The position numbers were made by a program, and so were the translations under genes. From Symbiodinium natans (lineage: Eukaryota; Sar; Dinophyceae; Suessiales; Symbiodiniaceae), in contig CAJNDS010000202.1 in assembly GCA_905221605.1 (NCBI GenBank), positions 248,001 to 312,000 on the forward strand: a stretch of DNA of 64,000 bases, in the 5' to 3' direction. Positions 1 through 12,836 of the stretch are shown one piece after another. The notes beneath the pieces were generated by a model. The model saw only the letters and a program-made list of their open reading frames with translations. It was not told the DNA's origin and did not search any database. The first letter of the stretch is position 1, and each line of letters opens with the position of its first letter.

Positions 1-533
1 AGTCTGGACTTCGGATTCATAGGTCACACAGGGTGCCTGGGCCTTAAACAAGTCGTCTAAGGCACGCTCAGGGGACGAGACTTGGGACATCTGCTAGTAA
101 CTCTGTGTGCAGATTGACGGCCCAGAACGTCAAACCCCAAACCTTGAAGCTCTAAACGCCCAAATCCTACAACCCTTGAAACCCTCGAAGCCCTGAAGCC
201 CCGAAACACCCAAGCCCTAAACGCCGAAATCCTAAACCCACAGCCCTTGAAATCCGTAAGGCCTACGCACCTACGCCCTGGCGCCTGGTAGCTCTTGGGC
301 GACTCCACGCGACCGGAGTCTTCCTGCAAATATGGTGGGGAAGAGGAGGAAGAAGATCTTGCTCTGTTAATTTTAGTTGAGGATAAAAAACTCATGTGTA
401 TATCTATATATATATATGCACACTATACTGTACAAGTAATATGAAATAACATTCTATAAGATAACAGCTTGCATTGTAGAGGTCTTGCGGCTTAGGGTCA
501 GCCCCCAACACACCTGAACGAAGGATTCGGGTC

Positions 534-735
534 TGTTCCCGAAAACCTTAAACCCTGAATTTTAAACCCTGGACTCTGAACCCTAAACCCTAAACCCTAA
601 AACCCTAAACCCTAAACCCGAAGCCTTAAACCCGAAACCTCAAAACCCTAAGCCTAAAACCCTAAACCCTGAACCCTAAACCTTAAACCCCAGACCCCAA
701 ACCTCAAACCCTAAACCCTAGACGTTAACTAAACC
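534..735. repeat. Degenerate telomeric-type repeat block
   Basis: A run of CCCTAAA-like heptamers with many variants (CCCTGAA, CCTTAAA, CCCCAAA). It is the first of dozens of interstitial telomeric blocks in this window. No gene could be supported from 1 to 3400; open frames there are short, overlap on both strands and are partly made of repeat. Confidence 0.8.
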
Positions 736-3471
736 CTGAACGGCAAGTCTGTCAGATTTTTTTTTAATCACCAAGACCCTCTTGAACCCTCAATTCGGGA
801 GGACGCAAAAATAGCCCGAGGTCTGTGCCTATGAGCAAAGGGAGGTCCGTTTGTGTCCTCGACGATGCTTGCGGATACCGCGAAGGATGGTTCCGCGGTA
901 ACGGGCGCCGGAGTTCTCTCCTCTTCGGTGAGGGTAGGGAGTTAGGGCCAGGGTTTAACTATATTGAGCCCTCAACTAAAGGAACCGCCATATCAATACA
1001 GGCCGACCAGAAGGTGAGTCGGCAAAGAAGCTAAGGCACGGGTCCGCACAGAATCGGACGAGCATGGAGAAACGTAAAGCCCAAGACCTCAAAACCCGCA
1101 AAACTTGAACCCGAAACCGTACAACCGCGAATCCTTGAACCATAAGAGCCCCAAAGCCCAAAACCCTTGGAGCATCGGCAGAGGAATCCTAAAGACCTAA
1201 GCCCGATCGAAACTCTCAACAGTCGCGCTTAATAATCCTTGCTTGTTGCCAACGCGTTCTGTTGATGGCTCGTCTGCATGGCACTTCTTCGTTTCATGAC
1301 ACAGCCTTGTGGCTCAAAGGTCGCCTACGGACTGGGGGCTTCTGAATACTAGGCTTGTCGGGAGCGAACGTACTGATCTGATATTCTGTAGAAGTTGTCT
1401 ATAAATGATCAGGTCTCCTCGTTGTAGAAGCCCCCATCTAAGTACATAAACAATTTTGGGCAAGCTGCTGGGGCACCCTTGGCTCGCCTGTCTCCCTTGC
1501 AGCCTGCAAATCAGGTGTCGGAACTTGAAAGAAGCCTGGCTTGCTCACAGAGCATGCTCCGCAACCGAGATTCCAGCATTGTACAGTATACGATACTACA
1601 GTAGACCGCAATACTCTGTAAGGAGTTTTACTCCTGACTTTCTAGGTCCCAAAACTTGGGGTCTGTCGGACTGACCTCCGGGCCCCCCTGTTGGGAGGTT
1701 GGCCAACCCCTGGCGCGCCCAGGGCCGTTGCCGCAGGCACTGTGGGCCATGATGTGCCTCAAGCAACGGATGCCAGAAGGACTCACGGAACCAGGTTTCA
1801 AAGGCAACCCCACTAATTCAGTCAGCTTCCGGATCTCTACTTAGCGAAGGGCCAAGGGCTTGCAGCCTGCAACAGTCCAAAGTAGGTGGGACCTCTTCGG
1901 CTTGGAATCCCTGGGGCTTGAAAAAGGCTTCGCTTCTTGCTGCGTCTGAGCGTTCACCCAATGAAGCCTTGACAATTTGAAACACGCAGAGAACTCAAGA
2001 CGGCGCCTTGAACAAATCCGGGACCTGACACTTATACTCCGAAACCAAAGACCCATTACGCCCTGACGCCTCCAGTACAAGAGGTAATTAATGTGTGGAA
2101 AAACTTGCAGATCCGGTTGCATCGCCAAAGGGCTGGGCCTTGTGACGTACTTGAGAAGCGCCCCCTGCGTCATGAGCATCGTCAATACCCGGTCGTTCGT
2201 CACTACGGGTCGCGTTGTGGGAACTCTGCAGTCCAGGCGCAACATGGGAAGACGGAAGCATCTCAACAAATTTAATACATTTCTGTTCGTGGTCCTTGCA
2301 AGGACAGAAGGGTGCACCCTCACATGACAAGTACCCATTGATTCCTTTAAACAAGACTTCATTTTGCCAATGAGATAGTGCAAGGATTTGCAATAAGGAT
2401 TCCTGGTAGCCCATGTTGTGACCACTAGCAGTAAGCTGTTCAGAGAATCAGACCTGTACCGTAAACTCTCCATGTGGATACTCAAATTACATACTGAGCT
2501 GCCAAAACGCAGCACTCTTGACAATCTGCTAATCACCATTGCAATCAGCGAAACATAACCCCCCGTTCTAAACCCTTATCCCTGCAAGGAGCCTCTAGCT
2601 CGGCATCGGAAACCGCCCGGTGTGGCCAACCTCGCAGCAGCACGAGCACAACAACTCAAATCGTCCTAAGGTTCGGATTTTCGGTTTAGGGAACAGAAAA
2701 CCACTTTCCATAAACTTAAGCCGCAAGCCCGAGTCTTTGCTTGTAGCAAGTAATTGTAGTGGGCTGCAGCATAACTGCACAGAATGCCAAAAAGTGCAAG
2801 TTCACCGCGAAGGCGTCTCGCAACTGTGACTCGGAGGAGCAAAAGGCCCAGAGCCCAAAAGCAACATGCGCCCCAGGCGGGAGCGTGATTTCGAGATTGA
2901 TGCCCAAACCATGTATTTTACAAAGACCCCCGAATCCTGTCTCCTCCGGACAGGAGCGCGGTTCTTACCCAAAACAAGCGCATCATGTAGGCGAGCGCTC
3001 AAGCTTCTTACCCCAAACGTTCGAACCTCGCACTGTGGATAACCCATTTGGGGAAGAAGACATGTACAGTAATTAGTATACTGTAGCATTTCCAGTCACT
3101 ACTGTAGGTATATAAGCTGAGGCTGCTAATCCAAAGCTATGTAAAGTTACAAAGCCAAGTGGCAAACGACTTCTGGGTTGACTGTATTTTGATATCTTCA
3201 TCTGTATACTGCACTCAAGTACACGACAGCATTCTATAGCAGACTACCTTCTACAACAACCAATCCTGCAATGGCCACTGGCCGCTGGCTTTGACCCATG
3301 CTCGCCTGGCTGTCTTTGCAGGAAATCCCGCCAGCGAATGGCGCTTTCCAGCATTGCTGTGCGGTTTGATTCTTCGTCCGCGATGGCCTCAGTAGCAAAG
3401 AGATACCGCGTTCAGTTCCCTTGTTGATGTTTGGGTGTCAATTTATGCTGTGCCAAGGGTGGGCAGGAGGT

Positions 3472-3700
3472 CTACAAGCAGGAGCGTAGTGGTGCTTGTG
3501 ACCATACACTGGCCCAGGCTGTGATTGCATGTGCTGTCAAAACGTCTACCATCCGAATAACTCTCCGAGAGGCCGCGGCTTTCACTGCATCCCTGGCTTC
3601 GCCAGGATGGATGAGGTCGTCAATGAAGGCTGGCAGCCTTACGATGCGATGCACATTTGAGGGAACACTTCTCCTAATCACAAGCCGAAGTATATAATAT
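3472..3700 (-). CDS. Candidate exon, unrecognised protein (weak carboxyltransferase-like motif)
   Basis: A minus-strand open frame of about 75 codons with protein-like composition, including RIVRLPAFIDDLIHPGEARD and then an alanine-rich helix-like stretch. The 'FIDDLI.P.EARD' pattern loosely recalls the C-terminal end of acyl-CoA carboxylase beta subunits, where an 'IDDVI.P..TR' motif precedes the last helices, but one motif is not enough to name it. A plus-strand frame of similar length covers the same bases and looks less protein-like. It lies downstream of, and on the same strand as, the TPR/FAD gene. It may be an exon of a separate gene. Confidence 0.28.
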
Positions 3701-4577
3701 AAGGTCATCAAGGACGAGTAGAAGAGCCAGGAAGCGCATTCTCCTTCCGCATCATGGACCCCGACCTCCCCTCCATCTCGCGCACGCGGAGCTCCTGGAG
3801 GAAGGAGGTCTTTGTGAAGAACCGGGCATGAAACACAATCAGGGTAACCAGAGCAACCGGCACAACATGTGGGTCATCCAAGAAGGGGTTAGAATGGACT
3901 TGCTCTGGGTTCAGTGGAAGCGGGAAACAGCTTCCGCTCTACATGTACCGGAAGTACGTAAAACATGCAAGTTGCACCCATTTGTATGGCATAACAATTG
4001 AAGTTTTTCCTGAACACAAAACCCTGAAGCAAGGAACAACATGCGGATTGGTGCAGTACAACTCCGCATAACAGTCGCGCTTGTACACAGTAACCTAATT
4101 ACTTGTGTCATAATATCACACAGCATCCATATCCTTAGTGTGGTCCTCCATGAAAGTCTGGAACTGCTGCATCCTCTTGGACTTGTCGCCCCAGCGAGGT
4201 TCCGGGCCGAGACCCCGCCAGGCGCAGACCAGGGCCTGCGCGCTCTTCCTGGGCGATCAGAAGCTCGTAGGGCTTGAGGTGGGCACTCAGGTCTAGGATG
4301 TAAAGCTCAGGCTTGAAGATTCAAGGGCTAGGCTTTCAGGTATTTAAGCTTATAAGGGTTGGAAGTTAGGGAGGTTGAGGATTTGAGGCTTGGTGGGTTC
4401 AGGTTTACATTGTTTGCCGGGTTACACGAGCAAGGTGGCAAGGTGCATGATGATTTAGGAAAACAACCGACTCTGCGGCCATGTCCGACGTTTAGGTTTG
4501 CGGCTTGCCTAATGGTCCGACGTGCGCAAACAATCCTTGAATTATTCACTGGGCACAGGAAGAGGAAGCAAAGGTAC

Positions 4578-7500
4578 GTGGTGTCCAAAGCTTCATGGCT
4601 CAAGCTACTTCTTGCCTTGCGTGGCTCACTTTGTCCACCAAACGCTTTGTCTTCGAACATGTCTCCTGAAACCTGAAGCTTAACACCGCGAGGTTGCTGT
4701 AAGCCCGAGCGGCAGACCGGTATTGAGGCCCCTCCCCGGCCAGAAGTGGTGCGAGATCGCGGCGTCGCCCGCCAGGGCCAAGATCTTCCCACTGGGGAGT
4801 TTGTGGAAGAAGCGGTGTACGTACCTCAAGGCTAGGCTTCTGACGAGGACAGCGCTGGTAGATTTATAGGGCTTCAGAAGAAGCAAAACTGGACGTTCTA
4901 ATTCGGTTGAAGCCCTTTCGGTGCAAACCACCATGACGGTAGTGTGACATGAAGTTTAGGATCTACGTGCAGCGCTGGGGGTAGAGGCCTTGCTGTATAC
5001 TCCAAGGCGCGATGGGATCAGCCGTATTCCAACAATCTCCCCTGCGTGCTGCTCCTGGAGACCAAACAACGCCAGTCCCTGCTTGATGGTCTCGGCCAGC
5101 CAATCCACTGGCTTCGGCAGCATACGCGGGCCTAGAGCTTGTCAAGTAGCATTAGAGCAACGGATCAGGCAAACCCAGTCAGACCGAAGCTCGGATGCTT
5201 TGCTCTCCGTTGCACCTAAAAAAAGCTAGATGCCCGCAACCTCAAATTGGTCCCAACAGGTGCCTTCGCTGGACTCTCTGCCGGTCACCTCCGCGAAGTC
5301 AGAATACAGGGTGACCGGGCTGCCGAACTCGCAGCCAACTCTCCCTGTCGCCTCGAAAAGCTCGTCGTACTCCTGCTTTGTTACACGGATGTTGAGGAAG
5401 CCACGCTTTCCTGACAAGGAAGCGCAATCAGTGTACCCATGGACAACTTGCGTTGTGCACTGCTATAGGTCTCTAAATATACTTTTCATGATGTGTTATG
5501 CACTAGTTGCTAGCTTCATCGCTGAACCTGCGGCAGAAGCGACCTACCCCCCTCACGGGCCTCTCTCAGAGTTGAGCAGGAAGCGAGTCTGGCTCAAGGT
5601 CAAGATGACGTTTTGGCTTTGCGGCCGGCCCTTGGATGGATCCGGGTCGTCCTTCAGCGCGACGCCTGAAGGTCCAAAGGCACACGCATACAATTCACGG
5701 ACAAAGCCAAAGGATTCGATGCATAACCTCTATACTTGACAGGGTATGCTATTTCATGGGCCGCCTAGGGCATACTCCACCGGGTTGTAGATGTCGTTCG
5801 TGTCCCCCAGGCGCGTGCGGTCCGTGCTCTCCGGTGCATCCTCGCTCTGAAACGCCTCAGGGAAGGCCCGGCGACTCAACGAGGCCGCCCCATCAGCAGC
5901 CACCACGACGTCGGCCTCCAGGGCCTCGATGAACTCTTTATGCTCTGCAGGGGTCTGCGCCGCCCGGGTTCGTTTGATGCAGATGTAGGGGTGCCTGGCC
6001 GCCTTTTGAAGCAGGGAGTCCTCCAGGTCCTGGATTGCCACGTTGCAGGAGGAAGGCCAGACTCTCTCACCTTCAAAGGTCCCAGGAAGCCACAGCCCGG
6101 TGACATCGTCCTGGAGCGTCACCACCTGCCCCCTCCGGCGGCCCCGGCGCCGCCAGTGACCCTCTTCGCCTTCCACACGCGTCTCGTAGACGGACACGAA
6201 GGCAACGTCCCTGTCCCAGCTCTGTTCCTGCATCGAATCGGCGACTTTCAGCGACAAGGCCAAGCCCACAGGACCTGCACCCACCACGACCCAGCGCCTC
6301 AGGCTCTGTGTGCTTGTGGCGTACACCCTGTCCCGCAGTTCTGTGATGCGGCTTGACAACTGTGCAAACTCCGGGTCCAGCTGGATGGCCCTGTCGTAGT
6401 CCTCAATGGCGCCCTTGTACTCCCCGAGATGTTCCTTGGAATTTCCACGGTTGCAGAACGCAAGTGCGAAGTTCGGGTTCAACTGGATGGCCCTGTCGTA
6501 GTCCTCGATGGCGCCCTTGTACTCCCCGAGATTGTCCTTGGAACTTCCACGGATGTTGAATGCCATTGCAAAGTTCGGGTCCAACTGGATGGCCCTGTCG
6601 TAGTCCTCGATGGCGCCCTTGTACTCCCCGAGTTTTGACTTGGAATTTCCACGGTTGTTGAACGCAATTGCAAAGTTCGGGTCCACCTGGATGGCCCTGT
6701 CGTAGTCCTCGATGGCGCCCTTGCAATCCCCGAGTATTCGCTTGGAAAGTCCACGGTTGTTGAACGCAGTTGCGCAGTTCGGGTCCAACTGGATGGCCCT
6801 GTCGTAGTCCTCGATGGCGCCCTTGCAATCCCCGAGTTTTTGCTTGGAAAGTCCACGGTTGTTGAACGCAGTTGCGCAGTTCGGGTCCAACTGGATGGCC
6901 CTGTCGTAGTCCTCGATGGCGCCCTTGCAATCCCCGAGTTTTTGCTTAGAAAGTCCACGGTTGTAGAACGCAGTTGCCCAGTTCGGGTCCAACTGGATGG
7001 CCCTGTCGTAGTCTTCGAAGGCGCCCTTGTACTCCCCGAGATCGTCCTTGGAAAGTCCACGGTTGTTGAATGCAAATGCGTAGTTCGGGTCCAACTGGAT
7101 GGCCCTGTCGTAGTCCTCGATGGCGCCCTTGTACTCCCCGAGATTGTCCTTGGAAAGTCCACGGTTGTTGAATGCAACTGCGTAGTTCGGGTCCAGCTGG
7201 ATGGCCCTGTCGTAGTCCTCGATGGCGCCCTTGCACTCCCCGAGTTTTGACTTGGAATTTCCACGCTTGTTGAACGCAGTTGCGCAGTTCGGGTCCAACT
7301 GGATGGCCCTGTCGTAGTCCTCGATGGCGCCCTTGCAATCCCCGAGTATTTGCTTGGAAAGTCCACGGTTGTTGAACGCAGTTGCGCAGTTCGGGTCCAA
7401 CTGGATGGCCCTGTCGTAGTCCTCGATGGCGCCCTTGCACTCACCGAGTTGTGACTTGGAATTTCCACGCTTGTTGAACGCAGTTGCGCAGTTCGGGTCC

Positions 7501-8015
7501 AACTGGATGGCCCTGTCGTAGTCCTCGATGGCGCCCTTGCAATCCCCGAGTATTTGCTTGGAAAGTCCACGGTTGTTGAACGCAGTTGCGCAGTTCGGGT
7601 CCAACTGGATGGCCCTGTCGTAGTCCTCGATGGCGCCCTTGCAATCCCCGAGTTTTTGCTTGGAAAGTCCACGGCTGTAGAACGCAGTTGCCCAGTTCGG
7701 GTCCAACTGGATGGCCCTGTCGTAGTCCTCGATGGCGCCCTTGCAATCCCCGAGTTTTTGCTTGGAAAGTCCACGGTTGTAGAACGCAGTTGCCCAGTTC
7801 GGGTCCAGCTGGATGGCCCTGTCGTAGTCCTCGATGGCGCCCTTGCAATCCCCGAGTTTTTGCTTGGAAAGTCCACGGTTGTTGAATGCAAATGCGTAGT
7901 TCGGGTCCAGCTGGATGGCCCTGTCGTAGTCCTCGATGGCGCCCTTGCACTCCCCGAGTTTGTCTTTGCGAAGACCATGGTCGACCGCAACGTGGCTAGT
8001 TTGGACAGTGCCCAT
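4578..8015 (-). CDS. TPR-repeat / FAD-dependent monooxygenase fusion protein, multi-exon
   Basis: Exon 1 (8015-5765) starts at an ATG and holds 16 consecutive 34-residue tetratricopeptide repeats (residues about 17-560, core KGAIEDYDRAIQLDPN), followed by an FAD-binding fold: VVVGAGPVGLALSLK (GxGxxG) and VVVAADGAASLSRR (DG motif). The fold continues in further exons: 5410-5234 (GFLNIRVTKQEYDELFEATG), 5131-about 4985 (WLAETIKQGLALFGLQEQ), about 4850-4718 with the second FAD/ribityl motif LALAGDAAISHHFWPGRGLN, and 4665-4578. Frame closes exactly if intron 1 (5764-5411) and intron 2 (5233-5132) use GC donors (CTAG|GCGGCC and GCGG|GCATCT); intron 4 uses GT. Such flavoproteins hydroxylate aromatic or similar small substrates with NAD(P)H; TPRs mediate protein binding. 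The substrate cannot be told, and the 3' end beyond 4578 is unresolved. An upstream exon before the ATG is possible. Confidence 0.85.
6336..7967 (-). repeat. 16 tandem 102-bp coding repeats (TPR array)
   Basis: Each 102-bp unit encodes one 34-residue TPR. Units are nearly identical at DNA level. Differences concentrate at a few codons (KQKLGDC / KSKLGEC / KDNLGEY and NWATAFY / NCATAFN / NYAFAFN), suggesting recent duplication or gene conversion. Because the unit is a multiple of three and homogeneous, long open frames also appear in the other five frames here; those are artefacts. Confidence 0.95.
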
Positions 8016-8569
8016 GTCGCTGGCGCTTTGGAGAGCCGTGCCCTAGGCGGTTCTACTGAACATCTTCTGGCAACCTTAATGGATTCCAGGTTCTTGGGCT
8101 AAAGCCTGCCCCTGCCCAGGTACTCCTCTCAGGTTTCCGAGCCGAGCTATGCTGCAAGCAGCAAGCCAGTACTCACACGCTCAAGGGCGTCCAAAAGGCA
8201 GCCCTATGCAAAGTAGAGAATCCTTAAGATGATAAAGCATGAAACAAGGCTTTTTTTATGAATAACCCCATTGAGATTGCACCCGAAAGCCTTCATAAGG
8301 CCTAGGCTCGAAAGCCTGACTCCTCAAGCATAAGCTGCTTGGAACCCTTAACTCCCTTAACCCTAAATCCCCGAAACCCCCCAAAACTTAAAACCTCTAG
8401 AAAGCTCCAAAGCCTACAGGGCCTTTTGCCCCCTTTTGTATCCAGGCCTCTGCGAACAATGATTGTTGCCCCTAAAGCCCTTTTAATGCCCTCAAAAAGC
8501 CCCTTTAAAGCCCTTTTAAAGCCCTTAAACTCCCTGAAGCCCCAGAAGTCTAGAGCCTAAACCCTTTTG

Positions 8570-8650
8570 CCTAAACCCTAAACCCTAAACCCTAAACCCT
8601 AAACCCTAAACCCTAAACCCTAAACCCTAAACCCTAAACCCTAAACCCCT
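8570..8650. repeat. Telomeric array (CCCTAAA)n
   Basis: About 11 nearly perfect CCCTAAA units. The stretch from 8100 to 10080 between the TPR gene and the tandem repeat holds no supportable gene, only telomeric arrays in both orientations and poly-A/poly-G tracts. Confidence 0.95.
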
Positions 8651-9171
8651 AGCTCCTCAGAGTCGGCTTGAGAGGAAGGCATGGCTGTGACCTCCGTCGG
8701 GCTGGGCTCCTGGAGGATGGCGGGGAGGGGGGGGGGGAGTAGGGCTTAGGGCCTTTAAACCCTTTAGGGCTGTTAGGGCTTTTAGGGCTTTTTAGGGCTT
8801 TTTAGGGCTTTTTAGGGCTGTTTGGGGTGACTTAGGGCTTTTAAGTCCTGGACCTGAAGCGCTAACCTAAAGAAGCCTAAGCCCAAGAAAACAAACCTGA
8901 ATTAAACCCCAAACCCCGGAAGAACCTTTCGTGACTTGCCAAATGCCAGTAAACCTTCACCAAAAACCCCAAAACCCTGAAAAAAAAAAAAAAAAACTAA
9001 GCCCTAAACTCTCAAACACAACCCCCGAACTCCAAACCCTAAACCCTAAACCACGTTTAAACCCTAACGGTAAAACCCTGAAACCGGAACCCAAGGCCGA
9101 TCTCCTCGAAGCTGGCGGTCGTTTGGAAGGAAGGCTGGCCGGCCACTGTGGGGCTGGCCTCCTGGAGCTGG

Positions 9172-9262
9172 GTTTAGGGTTTAGGGTTTAGGGTTTAGGG
9201 TTTAGGGTTTAGGGTTTAGGGTTTAGGGTTTAGGGTTTAGGGTTTAGGGTTTAGGTTTTAGG
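9172..9262. repeat. Telomeric array (TTTAGGG)n
   Basis: About 12 nearly perfect TTTAGGG units in the orientation opposite to the 8570 array, so the two face each other about 520 bp apart. Further shorter blocks follow at 9618-9664 (CCCTAAA) and 9780-9920 (TTTAGGG, degenerate). Confidence 0.95.
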
Positions 9263-10084
9263 GTTGGTACTCTTCAGATCTAAATGCTTGGCTGTTTTCC
9301 TTGGGTTTCTTTCTTTGCGGGGTGGGGGTGCAGTTTAGGGGTTTGGGCTTAGTTTGCGACTTCGACATTTTTGCTTGTGGTCTCTTTTGTTTTGAGGATT
9401 CTTGGGGTCTTCGAGGGCTGACCTTTCTACGGCTGTGCGTGTGCCCTGGTGCTTGGAATGGAAGTCTGGGATTTGACGGTTGAGGATGTGTGCGGGGAAC
9501 GGGACAGCGGGATCATCCTACAAGGGGTACTTATAACAGAACGCCTTGATGATCATAGGCAACAGGAACCCTAGTTGTGAAAGCCCCCTACAAAAAACCT
9601 TGACAAGTACTAGGCCCCCTAAACCCTAAACCCTAAACCCTAAACCCTAAACCCTAAACCCTAGACCGATTCCTTGTGCTGTTTTACTGCGGTGTTTCGG
9701 GCAACCTCGTCCCTGAAAAGGGAAGAAGGCACCACCGGGCATCCCTGAGCTCAAGCAACCTGCGGCTACTGGGGCTTTATAGGGTTTAGGGTTTTATAGG
9801 GCTTAGGGTTTAGGGTTTAGGGTTTAAGGTTTAGGGCTTTAAAGGGTTTAGGGTTTAGGGTTTTAGGGTTTGGGGTTTAATTAGGGTTTAGGTTTAGCGT
9901 TTAGGGTTTAGCGTTTGGGGCTTTGGGGGTCTTCAGCCCTTGAATTTGACACCCAATCCATCACTCATGGTCCTTAGCCTTAGTGACTGTGTCACCTTCT
10001 GTCTTACGTGACCTCTTTTTTGAAGGGTTTTTGGGACCCTTCCTCCCCACTGTCTGAATCACTGGAGCACCCTCATAAGGTCCT

Positions 10085-11196
10085 CATGGCTGGTCGCCAT
10101 CTCGAAGGACGGCTGGCCAGTGACCGCCGTTGGGCTTGGCTCCTTTCCAGAGAGCCCAACACAACTTAGTTCAAAAGAGAATATGCCCTAATTCCAAACA
10201 TGAGGAACCAAAACTAAAGGCATACTCTTTAAGGAAGGGGTCTTGGATAGTAAGCGAAGGTTTCAGAGTCTCGTGCTCCAGCGGGCCTCCATTTCCCTGC
10301 ACACCCGTTGAGTTCCAGGAAACAGAACCATCTACGCCCCACGTCTGGTTCTTTACAGTCCAGGTTCAAGGTTCGACTTGAGTTACTCGTCGGAAGCTGG
10401 TGTTTGGGGTTTCATAAGCAACCAGCAGCTGCAGTGTTGACGGGTAGGACTCCATCCCCAGCCCCCTGCAACCACAATGCTAAAACTCGAAGCAGGTTGC
10501 ACCATGCCCCTCAAGCCGCACATGAGGTCACGTAGTTCTGGAACAACTATCAACACCTTGATTACGACAGGCAACAGGAACCCTAGTCTTGAAATGCCCG
10601 GATCCGTTTTGAAGGGTTTCTGGGACCCTCACTATCTGACCACTGAATCACCCTCATGAGGTCCTCATGGCTGGTCGTCGCCTCGAAGGACGGCTGGCCA
10701 GTGACCGCCGTTGGGCTTGGCTCCTGTCCAGAGAGCCCAATCGACTTGAGTTACTCGTCGGAAGCTGGTGTTTGGGGTTTCATAAGCAACCAGCAGCTGC
10801 AGTGTTGACGGGTAGGACTCCATCCCCAGCCCCCTGCAACCACAATGCTAAAACTCGAAGCAGGTTGCACCATGCCCCTCAAGCCGCACATGAGGTCACG
10901 TAGTTCTGGAACAACTATCAACACCTTGATTACGACAGGCAACAGGAACCCTAGTCTTGAAATGCCCGGATCCGTTTTGAAGGGTTTCTGGGACCCTCAC
11001 TATCTGACCACTGAATCACCCTCATGAGGTCCTCATGGCTGGTCGTCGCCTCGAAGGACGGCTGGCCAGTGACCGCCGTTGGGCTTGGCTCCTGTCCAGA
11101 GAGCCCAACACAACTTAGTTCAAAAGAGAATATGCCCCGATTTCAACTATGAGGCCCTAACAAAAACTAAGTGCATACTCTTTAAGGAAGGGGTCT

Positions 11197-11250
<54 letters not shown>

Positions 11251-11805
11251 TCTTGCCTGGCTGCCTCCATTTCCCTGCACACCTGTTGAGTTCCAGGAAA
11301 CAGAACCATCTACGCCCCACGTCTGGTGCTTTACAGTCCAGGTTCAAGGTTCGACTTGAGTTACTCGTCGGAAGCTGGTGTTTGGGGTTTCATAAGCAAC
11401 CAGCAGCTGCAGTGTTGACGGTAGGGCTCCATCCCCAGCCCCCTGCAACCACAATGCTAAAACTCGAAGCAGGTTGCACCATGCCCGTCAAGCCGCACAT
11501 GAGGTCACGTAGTTCTGGAACAACTATAAACACCTTGATTACGACAGGCAACAGGAACCCTAGTCTTGAAATGCCCGGATCCGTTTTGAAGGGTTTCTGG
11601 GACCCTCACTATCTGACCACTGAATCACCCTCATGAGGTCCTCATGGCTGGTCGTCGCCTCGAAGGACGGCTGGCCAGTGACCGCCGTTGGGCTTGGCTC
11701 CTGTCCAGAGAGCCCAACACAACTTAGTTCAAAAGAGAATATGCCCCGATTTCAACTATGAGGCCCTAACAAAAACTAAGTGCATACTCTTTAAGGAAGG
11801 GGTCT

Positions 11806-11859
<54 letters not shown>

Positions 11860-12414
11860 TCTTGCCTGGCTGCCTCCATTTCCCTGCACACCTGTTGAGT
11901 TCCAGGAAACAGAACCATCTACGCCCCACGTCTGGTTCTTTACAGTCCAGGTTCAAGGTTCGACTTGAGTTACTCGTCGGAAGCTGGTGTTTGGGGTTTC
12001 ATAAGCAACCAGCAGCTGCAGTGTTGACGGTAGGGCTCCATCCCCAGCCCCCTGCAACCACAATGCTAAAACTCGAAGCAGGTTGCACCATGCCCGTCAA
12101 GCCGCACATGAGGTCACGTAGTTCTGGAACAACTATAAACACCTTGATTACGACAGGCAACAGGAACCCTAGTCTTGAAATGCCCGGATCCGTTTTGAAG
12201 GGTTTCTGGGACCCTCACTATCTGACCACTGAATCACCCTCATGAGGTCCTCATGGCTGGTCGTCGCCTCGAAGGACGGCTGGCCAGTGACCGCCGTTGG
12301 GCTTGGCTCCTGTCCAGAGAGCCCAACACAACTTAGTTCAAAAGAGAATATGCCCCGATTTCAACTATGAGGCCCTAACAAAAACTAAGTGCATACTCTT
12401 TAAGGAAGGGGTCT

Positions 12415-12449
<35 letters not shown>

Positions 12450-12720
12450 TGCCTGGCTGCCTCCATTTCCCTGCACACCCGTTGAGTTCCAGGAAACAGA
12501 ACCATCTACGCCCCACGTCTGGTTCTTTACAGTCCAGGTTCAAGGTTCGACTTGAGTTACTTGTTAGCTGGTGTTTAGGGTTTCTACAGTAGCCTGCAGC
12601 TGCAGTTTTGACGGGTGGGACTCCATCCCCAGCCCCCTGGAAAGGTGAGTCCCCAGTTCTAAATCTCGGAGCAGGTTGCACCATGCCCGTCAAGCCGCAC
12701 ATGAGGTCACATAGTCCCAG
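10085..12720. repeat. Large tandem repeat, about 609-bp units with internal (GA)n
   Basis: The marker GGACGGCTGGCCAGTGACCG recurs near 10107, 10689, 11056, 11665 and 12274, giving unit lengths of about 580, 368, 609 and 609 bp plus a partial last unit that diverges after about 12560. The 368-bp unit lacks the roughly 240-bp segment that carries the (GA)n tract in later units. (GA)n lies at about 11198-11250, 11806-11860 and 12414-12446. Apparent 185-codon frames repeated in each unit come with the repeat and are not convincing genes. Confidence 0.93.
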
Positions 12721-12785
12721 AACAACTCATCCCCCACACAGCCGTAGGACTGGCGCATTTGTTATGATGATTATAGTATGCTGAG

Positions 12786-12836
12786 TATGTATATATATAT
12801 GTGTGTATACAAAAATAATATATATATATATATATT
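12786..12836. repeat. AT-dinucleotide microsatellite
   Basis: An interrupted (TA)n tract between the end of the tandem repeat and the degenerate telomeric repeat at 13020-13140. The stretch 12720-13600 has no supportable gene. Confidence 0.85.

Noticed and set aside
1841-2539. A 232-codon minus-strand frame
   Set aside because: Composition is unremarkable, no motif is recognised and two other frames over the same DNA are equally open. Left out as unsupported.
6403-8102. Several long frames (up to 503 codons) on both strands over the TPR array
   Set aside because: They are out-of-frame or antisense readings of a homogeneous 102-bp coding repeat, kept open because the unit length is a multiple of three.
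11079-12245. Two nearly identical 185-codon plus-strand frames with Glu-Arg repeats
   Set aside because: They come from the 609-bp tandem repeat and its (GA)n tract; no splice or protein signature.
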